Origin: CAVVPY01 sp963750295
GTDB lineage: Bacteria > Actinomycetota > Actinomycetes > Mycobacteriales > Jatrophihabitantaceae
Assembly (NCBI GenBank): GCA_963750295.1
Contig: CAVVPY010000001.1
Coordinates: 434,001 to 498,000, forward strand
Reading direction: 5' to 3'
DNA: 64,000 bases
Below are positions 17,455 through 26,082 of this stretch, in pieces. The position numbers were made by a program, and so were the translations under genes. The number at the start of each line of letters is the position of its first letter. Position 1 is the first letter of the stretch. The notes beneath the pieces are model-generated. The model did not search any database. It was given only the letters and a program-made list of their open reading frames with translations, and was not told the DNA's origin.

Positions 17455-17474
17455 TGCCGGCGGTCGCGCCGGCA
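17455..17474. terminator. Convergent hairpin between histidine kinase and mctP
   Basis: TGCCGGC (17455-17461) pairs perfectly with GCCGGCA (17468-17474) around a six-base loop. It lies three bases after the kinase stop and 15 before the mctP stop, so it could serve both strands. No T-run is evident. Confidence 0.55.
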
Positions 17475-17488
17475 CCGCGCAGCCTGCG

Positions 17489-19159
17489 TCAGCCCACCCG
17501 GTCGCTCCCGGACACCTCGCGCTCAGCCTCGGCGACGACCTCCGCCGAGGCCGACTCGGAGAAGTAGTCGGACGGGACCGTGGCGTCCGTCCCCGCCGGG
17601 ACGCGGCCGAGACGCAGCAGCACCGTGAGCACGACCGCGACGAGGATGTTGATGAGCAGTGCCGTGACCCCGATGTAGACCTTGGTGTCGGTGAAGGGGA
17701 AAAACGCGGTGGACGAGCCGAAGTGTTTGGTCACCGCGTTCGGCTGCCGGTAGGCCATCACGGTCCCGTAGGTCATCGCGGTCGCCCAGCCGGCGAGCAG
17801 CGCCCACCGATGCAGCCAGCGGGTGAACAGGCCGACGACGATCGAGACCAGGGTCTGCAGGATCCACACGCCGCCCAGCAATTGCAGGTTGATCGCGTTC
17901 TGGCGGTCCAGGCCGAGCACGAACAGCAGCGCTCCGAACTTGACCAGCAGCGAAACGATCTTGGATACCTGCGCCTCCTGCTTGGGCGTCGCGTCGGGCT
18001 TGACGAACTCGCGGAAGATGTTGCGCGTGAACAGGTTGGCGGCGGCGATCGACATGATCGCGGCCGGGACGAGTGCGCCGATCGCGATCGCGGCGAACGC
18101 GACTCCGGCGAACCACGACGGGAACACCTGCTGGAAGAAGTGCGGCACCGCGAGCTGCGGATTGGGCTTGCCGTCCTGGCCGATGATCGAGGTGCCCTTG
18201 GCGATCGCTGCGTAACCGAGCAGCGCCAGCAGGGCCAGCATGAGCGAGTACACGGGCAGGATTGCCGCGTTGCGCCGGATCGTGTTGCGCGACCGGCTGG
18301 CCAGCACACCGGTCATCGAGTGCGGGTACATGAACAGGGCGAGCGCGGAGCCGAAGGCGAGCGTGCCGTACGCCCAGTAGGTGGCATCGGAGGTCACGAA
18401 GGCACCGGTCGGCAGCTTGGTCGCCGGGTTCACCGTCGCCATCTTCTTGTCGGCCGCAGCGAACATGTCGCCGAAGCCGATCTTCACGCCGACGTAGATG
18501 ATCGCCACCGCGATGACGATGTAGATGAGCGTGTCCTTGACGAACGCGATCAGAGCGGGGGCGCGCAGCCCGGACGAGTAGGTGTAGGCGGCCAGCACCG
18601 CGAAGGCGATGATCAGTGGCAGGTCACGGACGAAGACGTTGCCCGAGCCACCGAGGCCCATCGTGTCGAGGACGGCCTGGATACCCACCAGTTGCAGGGC
18701 GATGTAGGGCATCGTGGCGACGATCCCGGTCACGGCCACCGCGAGGGCGAGCCCACGGCTGTCGTAGCGGCCACGGACGAAGTCGGCCGGCGTCACGTAC
18801 CCGTGCCGCTGCGCCACCGACCACATCCGCGGCAGGAAGACGAAGATGATCGGGTAGGCGACGATCGTGTACGGCACCGCGAAGAAGCCGCTCACCGCCC
18901 CGGTCGCGAACATCGCCGCAGGCACGGCGACAAAGGTGTAGGCCGTGTAGAGATCGCCACCGAGCAGGAACCAGGTGACGACGGTGCCGAAGCCCCGGCC
19001 ACCCAGACCCCATTCGTCCAGGCTCTCCATCGACGTCGCGCGTCGCCAGCGCACGGCGATGAACCCACCGAAGGTCACGACGATGAAGAAGAACAGCACC
19101 ACGCCCAGTTCGACGCCGTTGACGCCCCCGCCGTCGGCGAGCAGGCCGGTCGCGTTCAT
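17489..19159 (-). CDS. Sodium:solute symporter, monocarboxylate permease (MctP-like)
   Basis: 556 residues with about 13 hydrophobic helices. Members of the SSS family couple solute uptake to Na+ or H+. FLLGGDLYTAYTFVAVPAAMFATGA, ITSF-type core GYVTPADFVRGRYDSRGLAL and ALVPAAIMSIAAANLFTRNIFREF match the monocarboxylate (MctP) branch. The upstream DUF3311 gene overlaps it by four bases (ATGA), the standard pairing for MctP-type permeases. The hydrophilic C-tail (last 40 residues) is acidic. It probably imports lactate, pyruvate or acetate. Substrate assignment comes from family resemblance only. Confidence 0.87.
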   Translation of the reverse strand: MNATGLLADGGGVNGVELGVVLFFFIVVTFGGFIAVRWRRATSMESLDEWGLGGRGFGTVVTWFLLGGDLYTAYTFVAVPAAMFATGAVSGFFAVPYTIVAYPIIFVFLPRMWSVAQRHGYVTPADFVRGRYDSRGLALAVAVTGIVATMPYIALQLVGIQAVLDTMGLGGSGNVFVRDLPLIIAFAVLAAYTYSSGLRAPALIAFVKDTLIYIVIAVAIIYVGVKIGFGDMFAAADKKMATVNPATKLPTGAFVTSDATYWAYGTLAFGSALALFMYPHSMTGVLASRSRNTIRRNAAILPVYSLMLALLALLGYAAIAKGTSIIGQDGKPNPQLAVPHFFQQVFPSWFAGVAFAAIAIGALVPAAIMSIAAANLFTRNIFREFVKPDATPKQEAQVSKIVSLLVKFGALLFVLGLDRQNAINLQLLGGVWILQTLVSIVVGLFTRWLHRWALLAGWATAMTYGTVMAYRQPNAVTKHFGSSTAFFPFTDTKVYIGVTALLINILVAVVLTVLLRLGRVPAGTDATVPSDYFSESASAEVVAEAEREVSGSDRVG

Positions 19160-19410
19160 CGCCGCTCACCCCGTGCCCGGGCGATCACGACGTAGGCCGC
19201 CCAGGTGAAGCAGGATGCGAGAAACACCCAGAGCAGCTGGTACCAGTAGAAGAACGGGAAGCCGAGCAAGCTGGGCGTCCGCCTGGAGTAGGTCGGTACC
19301 AGCGCGAGGGCGAGCAGTGGGATCGCGATCAGGATCCCGGCGATGATCTTCGTGCGGATGGGCAGCGGACCGATGCGCGCGGATCGATCGCGCGGCGAGT
19401 CGGACGACAT
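19156..19410 (-). CDS. DUF3311 small membrane protein, MctP partner
   Basis: 84 residues, ATG 19410 preceded by a strong GAGGAGG. Two transmembrane segments (IIAGILIAIPLLALALVPTY and YQLLWVFLASCFTWAAYVVI) are joined by the DUF3311 hallmark PSLLGFPFFYWYQL. DUF3311 proteins regularly precede sodium:solute symporters and are thought to be a small accessory subunit. The stop overlaps the mctP start, so both are translated together. Confidence 0.9.
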   Translation of the reverse strand: MSSDSPRDRSARIGPLPIRTKIIAGILIAIPLLALALVPTYSRRTPSLLGFPFFYWYQLLWVFLASCFTWAAYVVIARARGERR

Positions 19411-19557
19411 GGTTCGGGCCTCCTCGGGGTGACGCACGACACGGACGACTGGTGAGACCTTAGCTGCCATTAGTCGCGTTTGCCGCACTATCAGCTGCTT
19501 TGCTTTCCGAGCGGGTCGCGCGATCACCGCCGGGGCAGGCATGGCAGGCTGAGGCGC

Positions 19558-21072
19558 GTGTCGGCACTGTCGGACCTGCTCGCGGCCCGCACCGAGTTGG
19601 GCGATCCGCAGGTCGATCACCTCCAGCGGCTGGTGGGGGAGTGGCAGCTGCTCTCGGACCTGTCCTTCGCCGACCTGCTGCTCTGGGTCCCCGTCCCGTT
19701 GCACGACGGGGACGCCGGCGTGTCGACCGCCTTCCTGTGCGCCGCGCAGTGCCGGCCGACGACCGGCCCGACGGCGTACCAGAACGACCAGGTGGGGGCC
19801 GTGCAGCGAGGCGACCGCGCCACCCCGCTCTGGGTCGCGCTGAGCGAGCGGCGCACGTTTCGCGAAGTCGAGCCGGACTGGGACGGCGACCTGCCAATCC
19901 GTCGCGAGGCCATCCCGATCCGCTTCGACGGCGAGGTCATCGGCATCCTCGGCAAGGACGCCAACCTGGCCAGCATCCGCACACCGAGCCAGCTCGAGCT
20001 GGTCTACCTGCAGAGCGCAGCCGATCTGTCGGCGATGATCGCCGACGGGACGTTCCCGAGCCCGGACGCCGTCACCGAGGAGGCTGCCGGGCCGCGCGTG
20101 GGCGACGGATTGGTCCGGCTCGAACCGGACGGCACGATCATCTACGCGAGTCCGAACGCACTGTCGGCGTTCAGCCGGCTCGGTGTCGCGGGGGTGGTGG
20201 TGGGCGAGCTCATCAACGAGTTGACGAGCACGGTGGCCGACGACCCGTTCGACGCGAGTGACCTGTCCGAAGCCGTGGCTGCCGCGATCGACGGCGGCCA
20301 GCCGGCCAGTATCGAGGTCGAGGGCGGCGGGGCGATCGTGCTGTTCCGCGCGCAGCCCCTGCGGCCACGTGGCGAGACGCTCGGTGCGCTGCTGCTGATG
20401 CAAGACGTCACCGAGCTACGTCGCCGCGACCGTCAGATCATGAGCAAGGACGCGACCATCCGGGAGATCCACCATCGGGTGAAGAACAACCTGCAAACGG
20501 TCGCCGCCCTGCTGCGGCTGCAGGCCCGCCGCGTCCCGGTCGCCGAGGCGCGCGTGGCCCTCGAGGAGTCGATGCGACGGGTCGCTGCCATCGCCCTCGT
20601 GCACGAGACGCTGTCCGGCTCGATCGACGAGGAGATCGACTTCGACGCGATAGTCGACCGGCTGCTCGGGATGCTCGCCGACGTGATGGGCTCGCGCGAG
20701 CGGATCCAGCTCAAGCGCGAGGGCAGCTTCGGTGAGATTCCGGCCGAGATCGCGACCGCCCTGGTCCTCGTCATCACCGAGCTGGTCCAGAATGCGCTGG
20801 AGCACGCCTTCCCGGACGGCGCCGAGGGGGCGGTCACCGTCGACGCCGGACGCGCGCGGGGAGTTCTCACGATCGCGATCCGGGACGACGGGGTCGGGCT
20901 GCCGGCCGACTTCGATGCCGACAACTCGCAGGCATTGGGCCTGCAGATCGTGCGCACCCTCGTGTCGGCCGAGCTGGCCGGTGAGGTGCAGATCGGCCAT
21001 CGCGCCGCCGGGCCCGGGGCCTCCGCCACGGTCACCGTGCCGCTGACCCGGCGCCCGCGCGTCGGGGGTTAA
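19558..21072 (+). CDS. pdtaS: Soluble sensor histidine kinase PdtaS
   Basis: 504 residues from GTG 19558, no membrane segment. Order of domains: N-terminal GAF (about 1-155, LSDLSFADLLLWVPV), PAS (about 180-290, GDGLVRLEPDGTIIYASPNA), then a HisKA_2 dimerisation domain with REIHHRVKNNLQTVAALLRLQ, and an ATPase domain with ITELVQNALEHAF and DDGVGLP. Architecture and the neighbouring whiB1 match PdtaS (Rv3220c). In mycobacteria PdtaS phosphorylates PdtaR, an ANTAR antiterminator encoded elsewhere; no ANTAR gene is seen in this window. Signals proposed for PdtaS include c-di-GMP and metals, which the sequence here cannot test. Confidence 0.92.
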   Translation: MSALSDLLAARTELGDPQVDHLQRLVGEWQLLSDLSFADLLLWVPVPLHDGDAGVSTAFLCAAQCRPTTGPTAYQNDQVGAVQRGDRATPLWVALSERRTFREVEPDWDGDLPIRREAIPIRFDGEVIGILGKDANLASIRTPSQLELVYLQSAADLSAMIADGTFPSPDAVTEEAAGPRVGDGLVRLEPDGTIIYASPNALSAFSRLGVAGVVVGELINELTSTVADDPFDASDLSEAVAAAIDGGQPASIEVEGGGAIVLFRAQPLRPRGETLGALLLMQDVTELRRRDRQIMSKDATIREIHHRVKNNLQTVAALLRLQARRVPVAEARVALEESMRRVAAIALVHETLSGSIDEEIDFDAIVDRLLGMLADVMGSRERIQLKREGSFGEIPAEIATALVLVITELVQNALEHAFPDGAEGAVTVDAGRARGVLTIAIRDDGVGLPADFDADNSQALGLQIVRTLVSAELAGEVQIGHRAAGPGASATVTVPLTRRPRVGG

Positions 21073-21075
21073 CGC

Positions 21076-21103
21076 ACGACGCCGACCCGAAGGCCGGCGT
21101 CGT
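21076..21103. terminator. Convergent terminator between pdtaS and whiB1
   Basis: ACGACGCCG (21076-21084) is the reverse complement of CGGCGTCGT (21095-21103), with an inner CC-CGAA-GG tetraloop stem. It begins right after the pdtaS stop and could end both converging transcripts. Confidence 0.65.
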
Positions 21104-21130
21104 GGTTCGTCTGGCTGGTTACCAGTCGGT

Positions 21131-21382
21131 TCAGGCCAAGCGAGCCCGTGCCCTGGCATTGCGGCGCTTGAGCGCGCGACGCTCGTCCTCGGACAACCCG
21201 CCCCATACGCCCGCGTCCTGGCCGCTTTCGAGCGCCCAGGTGAGGCACTGCTGCATCACTGGGCAGCGCCGGCACACGGTCTTGGCCTGCTCGATCTGCA
21301 GCAACGCCGGCCCGGTGTTCCCGATGGGGAAGAACAGTTCCGGGTCCTCGTCGCGGCACACCGCGCGATGACGCCAATCCAT
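21131..21382 (-). CDS. whiB1: WhiB-family [4Fe-4S] transcription factor WhiB1
   Basis: 83 residues from ATG 21382, preceded by GAAGGAGA. The four cluster ligands are Cys9 (HRAVCRDEDPELFF), then CRRC and MQQC at about 37, 40 and 46. The GVWGG turn and basic tail DERRALKRRNARARAR are typical. Length, MDWRH start and ALKRRNAR tail closely match WhiB1, the essential, nitric-oxide-sensitive partner of the major sigma factor. Position next to pdtaS matches mycobacteria. A CRP-like palindrome lies about 80 bases upstream. Confidence 0.95.
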   Translation of the reverse strand: MDWRHRAVCRDEDPELFFPIGNTGPALLQIEQAKTVCRRCPVMQQCLTWALESGQDAGVWGGLSEDERRALKRRNARARARLA

Positions 21383-21733
21383 GGGTCTGTCTCCTTCACT
21401 GGCTCGTAGTCGGGCGGTCACGTGACCACGTCGTTGAGTCACGCTGTATCGGCTACGCTTGTGAATCCTTTCACGAGCTGCCCCCACCTACAAGTGCAAA
21501 GCTCGTGTTGGCGTGGAACTCACCTACGTCGACAACGGTCCTACCCACCAGCGTCGTAGATTTCTACCGCGTCGGCAAACTAACTGCGGACAGGGATCTA
21601 GGCCCGTAGGGCGACACTACGCCGGCGGGTACGGTCCGTCGATACCCAGATTCGTACCAAACATCACCAATCCGGACACCGCCAACGCCGCCGAGCGCCC
21701 GTTGTGCGGGAGATGAGCTGTGGTGGCGCTGAG
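21383..21733. other. Long non-coding upstream region of whiB1
   Basis: This 351-base stretch separates the whiB1 start from the end of the lipid-kinase gene; both are on the minus strand. I see no convincing gene in it. It holds a good ribosome-binding site just before whiB1 and a CRP-like palindrome at 21460-21475, so it is best read as a long whiB1 promoter and leader. It is visibly less GC-rich in the middle (about 21500-21680) than the neighbouring genes. Confidence 0.6.
21460..21475. promoter_or_regulatory. CRP-like binding site upstream of whiB1
   Basis: TGTGA-ATCCTT-TCACG matches the CRP/Cmr consensus TGTGA-N6-TCACA at nine of ten positions. Its centre is about 85 bases before the whiB1 start. 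In M. tuberculosis whiB1 is known to respond to cAMP through CRP sites in its promoter, so a conserved input is plausible. Confidence 0.65.
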
Positions 21734-22654
21734 TCAGGCCAGGACGCGGATGGCGGCTGTGGTCGAGCTGAACTCGAGCTTGCTGCGCAGTTCGAGGTAG
21801 TCGCCGTCGACCTGCACCGGCAGCGGTTCGTCCGCGATCACGGTCAACCGCCCGACGTCGTGGCCGACGAACGCGCCGCGCCGGCCGATCCGCGGGTTCT
21901 TGCCCGAGAGCCTGGCCATCGAGAACAGCATTCCCGGCATGCCCATCCGGCGGCGGGCGTAGACGCCGAGATGGTGCTCGAAGTCGGTCTCCGGAGTCGG
22001 GCGCAACGGCCGATTCTGCACGTAGGTCCAGGGGTCGGTATTGGTGACGATCACGAAGTAGAGGTCGTCCCAGCGCGTCCCGTCCGGCAACTCGACCGAC
22101 AGCGTGGGGTGGCGCCGGTCGGTACGGAAGAACTCGCGTACCCCGACCCGGCTGTACAGCGCCGGCGTCGACCGCTTGCCCTTCCTGCGCCGCGTTTCGA
22201 CACCGCGGACGATGGCGGCGTCGAAGCCGATGCCGGCGGCGAAGACGAACCAGCGCTCGTCGACCCGGCCGAGGCTCACCTCGCGCCGAGATCCCGTGCG
22301 CAACGCCTCGAGCAGGGCGGCCGTCGCATCGAGCGGATTGTTGGGCAGCCCGAGAGCGCGGCCGAACACATTGGTGGAACCGCCCGGGACGACGCCGAGG
22401 GCGGGAACCCGGTCGTGAACGCCGTCGGTGAGCAGCCCGTTCACGACCTCGTTGACGGTGCCGTCGCCGCCGAGGGCGACGACGACGTCAGTGCCGTTGC
22501 GCATTGCCCGGCAGGCCAACGCCGCTGCGTGACCGCGGTTGGCAGTCTCTTCGATCTCGAGGTCTGCACCGCTACCGAGCGCGTGGGTGAGCACGTCGCG
22601 CTCACGAGCGGTCGTCGCCGTCGCGTGCGGGTTGGACACCACGAGGACGCGCAC
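21734..22654 (-). CDS. Diacylglycerol-kinase-family lipid kinase
   Basis: 306 residues. The DAGK catalytic signature VVALGGDGTVNEVVNGLL (nucleotide binding) is complete, followed by LGVVPGGSTNVFGRALG and the C-terminal sandwich ending PLPVQVDGDYLELRS. These soluble enzymes phosphorylate diacylglycerol or related lipids at the membrane, recycling lipid from cell-wall synthesis. The counterpart Rv3218 lies next to whiB1 in mycobacteria. The start is ATG 22654, 34 bases from the divergent membrane-protein gene. Confidence 0.92.
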   Translation of the reverse strand: MRVLVVSNPHATATTARERDVLTHALGSGADLEIEETANRGHAAALACRAMRNGTDVVVALGGDGTVNEVVNGLLTDGVHDRVPALGVVPGGSTNVFGRALGLPNNPLDATAALLEALRTGSRREVSLGRVDERWFVFAAGIGFDAAIVRGVETRRRKGKRSTPALYSRVGVREFFRTDRRHPTLSVELPDGTRWDDLYFVIVTNTDPWTYVQNRPLRPTPETDFEHHLGVYARRRMGMPGMLFSMARLSGKNPRIGRRGAFVGHDVGRLTVIADEPLPVQVDGDYLELRSKLEFSSTTAAIRVLA

Positions 22655-22688
22655 TTCGAGAGCCTATACGCGTGGGTAGGGTGACCGC

Positions 22689-23099
22689 GTGACCGAGCAC
22701 CCCGACCGCCCTGGGGAGCAGGTACCCGCGCAGGTTCGCTCAGCCGTCCTGGTCATCGCACTCGAGAGTGTGGCGCTGCTCGGTGCCGCGGGCGTGCTCA
22801 TCACCAAGACCGTGACCGGGCACCCCGACGACGTCTGGCGCGCCCTGCTCGGAGCGTTGCTGGCAGTGGCCGGTGCCGCGCTGCTCGCCGTGGCGGCACA
22901 CTGGCTGCTGCGGCTGCGCCCGGCGGCGCGCACGCCCGTCGTCGTCCTGCAACTGCTGGCGATCCCGGTCGCTTACAGCCTGGCCTTCCAGGCGCAGCGG
23001 GTCGAGTACGGCGGACCGATCCTGCTCGCCGCGCTGAGCGTGCTGTACCTGCTGTTCACCCCACCCGCCCGGGCCGCGCTCGACCGCGCGCCCGAGTGA
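22689..23099 (+). CDS. Small integral membrane protein
   Basis: 136 residues from GTG 22689. Four hydrophobic segments are visible: about 20-40 (VLVIALESVALLGAAGVLI), 52-72, 82-100 and 105-125. A short charged N-terminus and C-terminus would both be cytoplasmic. No catalytic motif. It sits divergently beside the lipid kinase, as does the membrane protein Rv3217c beside Rv3218, so the pairing appears conserved. Function unknown. Confidence 0.75.
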   Translation: MTEHPDRPGEQVPAQVRSAVLVIALESVALLGAAGVLITKTVTGHPDDVWRALLGALLAVAGAALLAVAAHWLLRLRPAARTPVVVLQLLAIPVAYSLAFQAQRVEYGGPILLAALSVLYLLFTPPARAALDRAPE

Positions 23100-23106
23100 G
23101 CGTCGC

Positions 23107-24123
23107 TCAATCGGCTCGAGCCACTTCCGCGTGCAACTCGAGCAGCGACGCGATGGTGTCCGGCGGCCGGCGTCCGAAGCCGCACTCGGTGGCGATCCCG
23201 AACGTGCCGACCGTGCCCGTCGCGGCCGCCATCCGCCGGCGCGCCCCGTCCAGGCCGTCGGTCAGGTGCACGAGGCCGAGGTAGAGCTCCGTCCCGGCGG
23301 GCACGCGTAGCGCGCGGAGCGGGGCGAAGTACTCGGCGTCGTCTCGCTCGCGGGGCACCGGCAGGTGGATCCACGCGATCGGACGCTCGATCGCCGCGAT
23401 GAGTTCGTTGCCGAACTCGACCATCAACGCGGTGTCCTTGGGTTCGATGATGTGCTTGTGGCCAGGGTCGCCGTAACACAGGTGCAGGCCGAGTTCGACG
23501 CCGGCCGGCACGGCGTTGCCGACGCGAGCGATGGCATCGACGAGGACAGCCATCGGCAGGATCGCCGCCATCTCCGGGTTCTCGAGCACGAAGCAGATCT
23601 CGGCTGCGATGTCCCATTGCACGGCGAGATCCTCGTGCGGGATCCCGCCGAGGATCCGGGCCAGCTCACCGAGCAGCGCCGCCTCGTACAGCGGCCACGC
23701 CGCTGCGATGGCGTCCGGCTCGAAGAACGTCAGCACGACCGCGAGCGGAGTCGGCAGACTCACCTGGAACCGCGTGCCCGCCGGCAGGGTCCCGGCCGTA
23801 CGGGCGCGAAGGAAGTCCTGGTACGAGGCGAGCGCGACGTCGGCGTAGCCGAGGGGACCGAAGACCACCTCGCCCGGTTCGCCGGCCAGGCGGTAGAGCT
23901 GGAACTCGTAGCCGCCCTGAAGCGGCCGGACGGTGCCGGGGGCGAGACCACTCGCCTGCGCCATGACTGCGCCTTGCCAGGCGACCCAGTCCTTGCGGAC
24001 TCCGGTCTCACCGTCCGGAACCCGCCGAAGTGACGGGCCGAGCGCGCCCGCAGCGGCGAAGACCGCCTCGGCCGATTCCAGTGGCACACTGCCGACGAGC
24101 AGGACGTTGCGCGATGCGGTCAT
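23107..24123 (-). CDS. MetE/UROD-superfamily barrel protein of unknown function
   Basis: 338 residues. The order of motifs resembles the C-terminal zinc barrel of cobalamin-independent methionine synthase: SVPLESAEAVF near the start, VSLPTPLAVVLTFFEPD, VELGLHLCYGDPGHKH (His and Cys of the expected zinc site), LYLGLVHLTDGLDG, and a terminal IATECGFGRRPP whose Cys would be a further zinc ligand. It lacks the N-terminal half of MetE, so it is not a full methionine synthase. It may be a methyltransferase acting on a small thiol. It is a single-gene unit converging on the membrane protein. Confidence 0.72.
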   Translation of the reverse strand: MTASRNVLLVGSVPLESAEAVFAAAGALGPSLRRVPDGETGVRKDWVAWQGAVMAQASGLAPGTVRPLQGGYEFQLYRLAGEPGEVVFGPLGYADVALASYQDFLRARTAGTLPAGTRFQVSLPTPLAVVLTFFEPDAIAAAWPLYEAALLGELARILGGIPHEDLAVQWDIAAEICFVLENPEMAAILPMAVLVDAIARVGNAVPAGVELGLHLCYGDPGHKHIIEPKDTALMVEFGNELIAAIERPIAWIHLPVPRERDDAEYFAPLRALRVPAGTELYLGLVHLTDGLDGARRRMAAATGTVGTFGIATECGFGRRPPDTIASLLELHAEVARAD

Positions 24124-24219
24124 CGAAGCTCCGGATGTCGAAGCGAGGGACGGCCCGAGCCTAGGACAGCGCGGACCTCGCCGACCAGGCCAGTCTTCGC
24201 CGGGTGCGGACCGAGCGGG

Positions 24220-25011
24220 CTAGGTCTTCTCAGGTTCCGGGACGCCCAGGCTTACACGCAACTTCTTCAGCCCGCGCGCCACCAGCCGTGACACCTGCAT
24301 CTGCGAGACGCCGACGATGCCCGCGATCTCGGTCTGGGTCTTGTTCGCGACGAAGCGCAGCAGCAGGATCTCGCGCTCTGCCTCGGGCAGTTGCGCGATC
24401 ACATCCCGCAGCAGAGCTCGCTGCTCGACCTGCTCGAAGCCCTCGTCGATGACACCGAGTATCGGGTGCTCGGGGACGGTCTCGCCAGGGGGAGCCAGGA
24501 CGTCCAACGGGACGCCGGAGTAGGCGCGCGCGGCGTCGAGGGCCTCGACCACGGCGTCCTCGGCCACGTCGATCCGCGCCGACAGTTCCGCGACCGTCGG
24601 CGCCCGGCCGAGTTCCTGGCTGAGCTCTGCCCGCGCGGTGTTCAGGGTCGTCTGCAGTTCCTGTGCGCGCCGCGGGACGTGGATCAGCCAGCCGGTGTCG
24701 CGGAAATGCCGCTTGAGCTCGCCGAGAATCGTCGGCGTGGCGTAGGTGGAAAATTCCAGCTTGCGCTCGGGGTCGAAGCGGTCGATCGCCTTGATCAGCC
24801 CGATCGAGCCGACCTGCACGAGGTCGTTCATCGGTTCGTTGCGCCCCGAGAACCGGCGGGCGAGATAGACGACGAGCGGCATGTGCAGCTCGACGAGTTG
24901 ATCGCGCAAGCGCTTGCGGGCCGGGTCGTCGACCGGCAACGAGTGCAGCTGAGCGAGTAGTTGCGCGGCGGACCCACCATCTCGCGAGTCGCGCTGGCGT
25001 GCCCTGGTCAC
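24220..25011 (-). CDS. SigB/SigF/SigG-type general stress sigma factor
   Basis: 263 residues from GTG 25011, which overlaps the anti-sigma stop (GTGA). Region 2: LVVYLARRFSGRNEPMNDLVQVGSIGLIKAIDRFDPERKLEFSTYA, read here in parts. Region 3: LPRRAQELQ-type segment (IHVPRRAQELQTTLN) and LGRAPTVAELSARI. Region 4: LPEAEREILLLRF with helix-turn-helix TQTEIAGIVGVSQMQVSRLV. This is group 3, partner-switch controlled. Region 3 and the DLVQVGSIGL box distinguish it from ECF factors such as SigR in this same window. The upstream genes encode its likely antagonist, a phosphatase and Ni-SOD. Confidence 0.92.
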   Translation of the reverse strand: MTRARQRDSRDGGSAAQLLAQLHSLPVDDPARKRLRDQLVELHMPLVVYLARRFSGRNEPMNDLVQVGSIGLIKAIDRFDPERKLEFSTYATPTILGELKRHFRDTGWLIHVPRRAQELQTTLNTARAELSQELGRAPTVAELSARIDVAEDAVVEALDAARAYSGVPLDVLAPPGETVPEHPILGVIDEGFEQVEQRALLRDVIAQLPEAEREILLLRFVANKTQTEIAGIVGVSQMQVSRLVARGLKKLRVSLGVPEPEKT

Positions 25012-25415
25012 CGGGAAGCGGGCTCTCGGCGCTTGGTGACCGTGATCGCGAGCGATCCTGGGCCCTCGTGCACCTCGACGTCCGAGGCGAGCGCGGACAG
25101 CACGCTCCACGCAAAACCGCTGCGCTCGGCGACGACGGTGGCAGCGGTTCCGGAGCTCACCGATGCCGTCACGGACAGGCAGCCGGGGATCAGGGTGAAG
25201 CTGGCCTCGAGCACACTGCCGCCTGCGGCGTGGGGCAGGAGCACCGCGCACGCCTCGTCGACGGCGAGCCGAAGATCCTCGATGTCATCGATCGTGAGGT
25301 CGCAGCGCACCGCGAGGCTGGCCGCCGTGAGCCGCAGCGTGGCCACGTAGGCGCCCGTCGCGGGCACTCGGACCTCGACCACGTCGCCGTCCGGGGTATC
25401 CAGATGTTCGGTCAT
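25008..25415 (-). CDS. RsbW/UsfX-type anti-sigma factor (HATPase fold)
   Basis: 135 residues from ATG 25415, after a strong AAGGAGG. The single domain is GHKL-like: residues DLRLAVDEACAVLL give the N-box helix (Glu retained, classical Asn replaced, as is common in actinobacterial members), and SGFAWSVLSALASDVEV the ATP-lid region. Such proteins bind the sigma factor and phosphorylate an anti-anti-sigma (STAS) protein. No STAS gene lies next to it. Overlaps with both neighbours (ATGA upstream, GTGA downstream) show tight coupling to the sigma gene. Confidence 0.87.
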   Translation of the reverse strand: MTEHLDTPDGDVVEVRVPATGAYVATLRLTAASLAVRCDLTIDDIEDLRLAVDEACAVLLPHAAGGSVLEASFTLIPGCLSVTASVSSGTAATVVAERSGFAWSVLSALASDVEVHEGPGSLAITVTKRREPASR

Positions 25416-26074
25416 CGAGCCTCCTTGGTGGTCGCCGGGTTCGGTTGGTTCCACCGGCCGATGACGGGGAAACCGTACTGCGCCCCGAGCAGGCACGGCG
25501 CGGCGGAGTCGAGGAGCAGGTTGCGTCCGGCCCCGACCGGAAGTCCGATCCACCGCGCGCCGAGGACGCGGCTGATGTGGCCGTGGGCGACCAGCACCAC
25601 CGGCCCGTCGCCCGCTGCTGCCGCGGCCCGCCGGAGCACGCGGTCGGCGCGGGTGCCGACATCGGCCTCGTCCTCACCGCCCGGCGCGCCGTGGGTGAAG
25701 ATCGTCCACGCCGGCACGCTTTCGCGGATCTCGGGAGTCGTCAGGCCCTCGTAGTCGCCGTAATCCCACTCGGCGAGGTCGTCGGTGACCTCGTCGATGC
25801 GAAGTCCGGCGAGCTCTGCCGTGCGGTGCGCCCGCTGGCGAGGACTGGACAGGACGAGGGCCGGGTGCACCTCGCTGAGCATCGGCTGCAACGCGCGCGC
25901 CTCGTCCTCGCCGTGCGGGGTGAGAGCGACGTCCGTGCGGCCGGTGTGCCGGCCCGATCTGCTCCACTCCGTCTCACCGTGGCGCACGAGCCAGATCTGC
26001 GCGTCATCGGTCACGAAGTCGGGCATCACGAAGGCCGGTTCCGCGTGGGAACCGGCCTCCGGCTGATCGGGCAT
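25412..26074 (-). CDS. Histidine phosphatase-family protein (Gpm2/Rv3214-like)
   Basis: 220 residues from ATG 26074. The phospho-His site is WLVRHGETEWSRSGRHTGRTD; supporting residues are SSPRQRAHRTAE, WDYGDYEGLTTPEI and VLVAHGHISRVL. The enzyme should hydrolyse phosphomonoesters; the Mtb relative Rv3214, once named as a phosphoglycerate mutase, behaves as an acid phosphatase. An extension of about 25 residues precedes the core, and ATG 26026 is an alternative start. It begins eight bases after sodN and overlaps rsbW by four, placing it inside a stress operon. Confidence 0.88.
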   Translation of the reverse strand: MPDQPEAGSHAEPAFVMPDFVTDDAQIWLVRHGETEWSRSGRHTGRTDVALTPHGEDEARALQPMLSEVHPALVLSSPRQRAHRTAELAGLRIDEVTDDLAEWDYGDYEGLTTPEIRESVPAWTIFTHGAPGGEDEADVGTRADRVLRRAAAAAGDGPVVLVAHGHISRVLGARWIGLPVGAGRNLLLDSAAPCLLGAQYGFPVIGRWNQPNPATTKEAR

Positions 26075-26082
26075 CGGGTGCG

